Assembly: GCA_030152125.1 (NCBI GenBank)
Contig: JASLIR010000153.1
Coordinates: forward strand, 1 to 6,495
DNA: 6,495 nt
Direction of reading: 5' to 3'
DNA from: Alkanindiges sp.
GTDB taxonomy: Bacteria > Pseudomonadota > Gammaproteobacteria > Pseudomonadales > Moraxellaceae
The translations under genes were made by a program, and so were the position numbers. Positions 5,721-6,495 of the stretch are shown here, piece after piece. The notes beneath the pieces are model-generated. The model was given only the letters and a program-made list of their open reading frames with translations. It did no database searches and had not been told where the DNA came from. How positions within the stretch are numbered: the first letter of the stretch is position 1; every line of letters begins with the position of its first letter.

Positions 5721-6095
5721 ATGCCCTTATCTGGAAGTTATTGTTATTTTATCTTTGCCGCATTTGGCCTGACGATAACTACCCTGGCTGGCTGTGCCAG
5801 CGCTGGGGTGAGCGAAGGCGTGAATGCCGCCACCGCCAAAATTGACCCGAATAGCGTGGGGCTATCCGTACAATACAGCCTGACTGAACAAAGGCTGAAG
5901 CTAAAACCGTTTTATTCGCCTTCGGCACAAACGGCGACCAAGCCTAACCTGATCAGCCCAACCAAAACAGTCACACCCTCCAGCTATGCTGACCCGGTTA
6001 GCCCGCTGGATAAAGTAACAACGGGAGATATAAATGCAGAACAGCCTACTCCTGCACTGGATATAGAAGCCCCACCAACAAATAACACGCCCTAA
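5721..6095 (+). CDS. small lipoprotein of unknown function
   Basis: I do not recognise this 124-residue protein as a named family. It has a lipoprotein signal: a hydrophobic stretch (residues 9-22) followed by lipobox LAGC, giving lipidated Cys25 with Ala and Ser at +2 and +3. By the usual sorting rule this favours outer-membrane placement. After a short segment with some predicted structure (about 28-65, including VGLSVQYSLTEQRLKLKPFY), the rest is rich in Thr, Pro, Ser, Asn and Ala and is probably disordered. The ATG has an excellent ribosome binding site, AGGAG (5710-5714), 6 nt upstream. It lies 34 bp after rsmI on the same strand, so it may be transcribed with it, and it ends inside a terminator hairpin. 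The combination of signal peptide, ribosome binding site and terminator supports a real gene despite its small size. Confidence 0.8.
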   Translation: MPLSGSYCYFIFAAFGLTITTLAGCASAGVSEGVNAATAKIDPNSVGLSVQYSLTEQRLKLKPFYSPSAQTATKPNLISPTKTVTPSSYADPVSPLDKVTTGDINAEQPTPALDIEAPPTNNTP

Positions 6096-6110
6096 GGCGT
6101 GCTATTTATT
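6081..6110. terminator. probable bidirectional rho-independent terminator
   Basis: CACGCC (6086-6091) pairs with GGCGTG (6096-6101) around a 4-nt loop CTAA. The stem extends past one mismatch by AATA (6081-6084) pairing with TATT (6103-6106). The T-rich tail TATTTATT follows on the plus strand, and TTATTTGTTGG follows on the minus strand. It lies between the convergent lipoprotein and methyltransferase genes and can serve both. The lipoprotein TAA stop (6093-6095) is in the loop. Confidence 0.75.
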
Positions 6111-6129
6111 AATCATCAGAACCACTGCA

Positions 6130-6495
6130 TTACAGCGTCCGGTAAAAACTGACGTTCCTGAACTCTTTGGCTTCATCCAGGTCAGGCCAGGTGGTCGCAC
6201 TGCGCTCATCTATTTTGGTATATAAGGGATGCGTGAAATTTTTCACCCGGGAATCTGCCACCCACACCTCCGGGGCAAACTTTAAAAATTCATCCAGAAA
6301 AAACCGGTTGCACTGGTCATATAAAACATCTGCCGCCAGTAATACATCCACAGGCTCGTTGCAGGCATATAAATCAGCCAGATACTCCAGCTCCACACCG
6401 TTAATCTGCGCATTTTCCTTGCAGGCCACCAAACTGATGAGATCAATATCGCATGCAATCACTTTACGTGCACCGGCCATTTTGGCAGCAATGGC
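6130..6495 (-). CDS. class I SAM-dependent methyltransferase, C-terminal part, protein-lysine (ETFB/PrmA-like) type
   Basis: The gene enters from the right edge of the window; its start and the glycine-rich SAM motif (the LDLGxGxG region) lie outside. The visible 121 residues begin AIAAKMAGARKVIACDID, which is the end of motif I and the acidic strand-2 residue that contacts the SAM ribose. They continue with a helix containing KENAQINGVELEY, and then DVLLAADVLYD at the motif IV position. The second half (FLKFAPEVWVADSR onwards) matches the small C-terminal part of methyltransferases resembling the electron-transfer-flavoprotein beta-subunit lysine methyltransferase. The substrate cannot be decided: small-molecule, ribosomal-protein and ETF-directed relatives look alike here. 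It ends with TAA (6132-6130) and is convergent with the small lipoprotein gene across a shared terminator. An internal ATG at 6480 is not the start, since the frame remains open and conserved to base 6495. Confidence 0.85.
   Translation of the reverse strand, partial: AIAAKMAGARKVIACDIDLISLVACKENAQINGVELEYLADLYACNEPVDVLLAADVLYDQCNRFFLDEFLKFAPEVWVADSRVKNFTHPLYTKIDERSATTWPDLDEAKEFRNVSFYRTL

Noticed and set aside
1..6495. CRISPR array, tRNA/rRNA gene, transposase or phage genes
   Set aside because: No regularly spaced repeats, cloverleaf-like sequences or mobile-element protein motifs were found on either strand.

Overview
The window looks like a chromosomal segment of a gammaproteobacterium. 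The main evidence is a block of rsmI facing an lpoA-like gene, then yraN and a dolP-like gene, which resembles the rsmI / lpoA-yraN-diaA-dolP neighbourhood of E. coli. Glutamine-rich proteins and mid-range GC would fit a relative of Acinetobacter (Moraxellaceae), but that is a guess. I see no phage, transposase, CRISPR, toxin-antitoxin or defence genes, and no tRNA or rRNA.

Layout: positions 2-1416 (+) hold the 3' part of a 2-oxoglutarate/Fe(II) oxygenase of the isopenicillin N synthase family, coupled by a TGATG overlap to an unrecognised 323-residue protein. They end convergently against an alpha/beta hydrolase (1465-2373, -). A dispersed-repeat-like hairpin sits between them and supplies the hydrolase stop codon. 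Positions 2492-4837 (-) hold, in transcription order, a short LpoA-like periplasmic protein, YraN and a two-BON-domain lipoprotein with a long disordered tail. rsmI (4853-5686, +) diverges from the lpoA-like gene with only 15 bp between start codons. It is followed by a small unknown lipoprotein and a clear terminator, which faces the 3' end of a truncated SAM-dependent methyltransferase gene (6130-6495, -).

The central block is envelope-oriented: the LpoA family activates peptidoglycan synthase PBP1a, DolP is an outer-membrane phospholipid-binding lipoprotein, and a further small lipoprotein follows rsmI. RsmI itself modifies 16S rRNA, and YraN is a nuclease-fold protein of unsettled role. 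The most notable points are an LpoA homologue without its TPR domain or lipid anchor, the absence of diaA, a perfect 19-bp palindrome upstream of dolP, and the coupled oxygenase/unknown-protein pair. I found no convincing new multi-gene system. The oxygenase pair is the part least explained by known biology.
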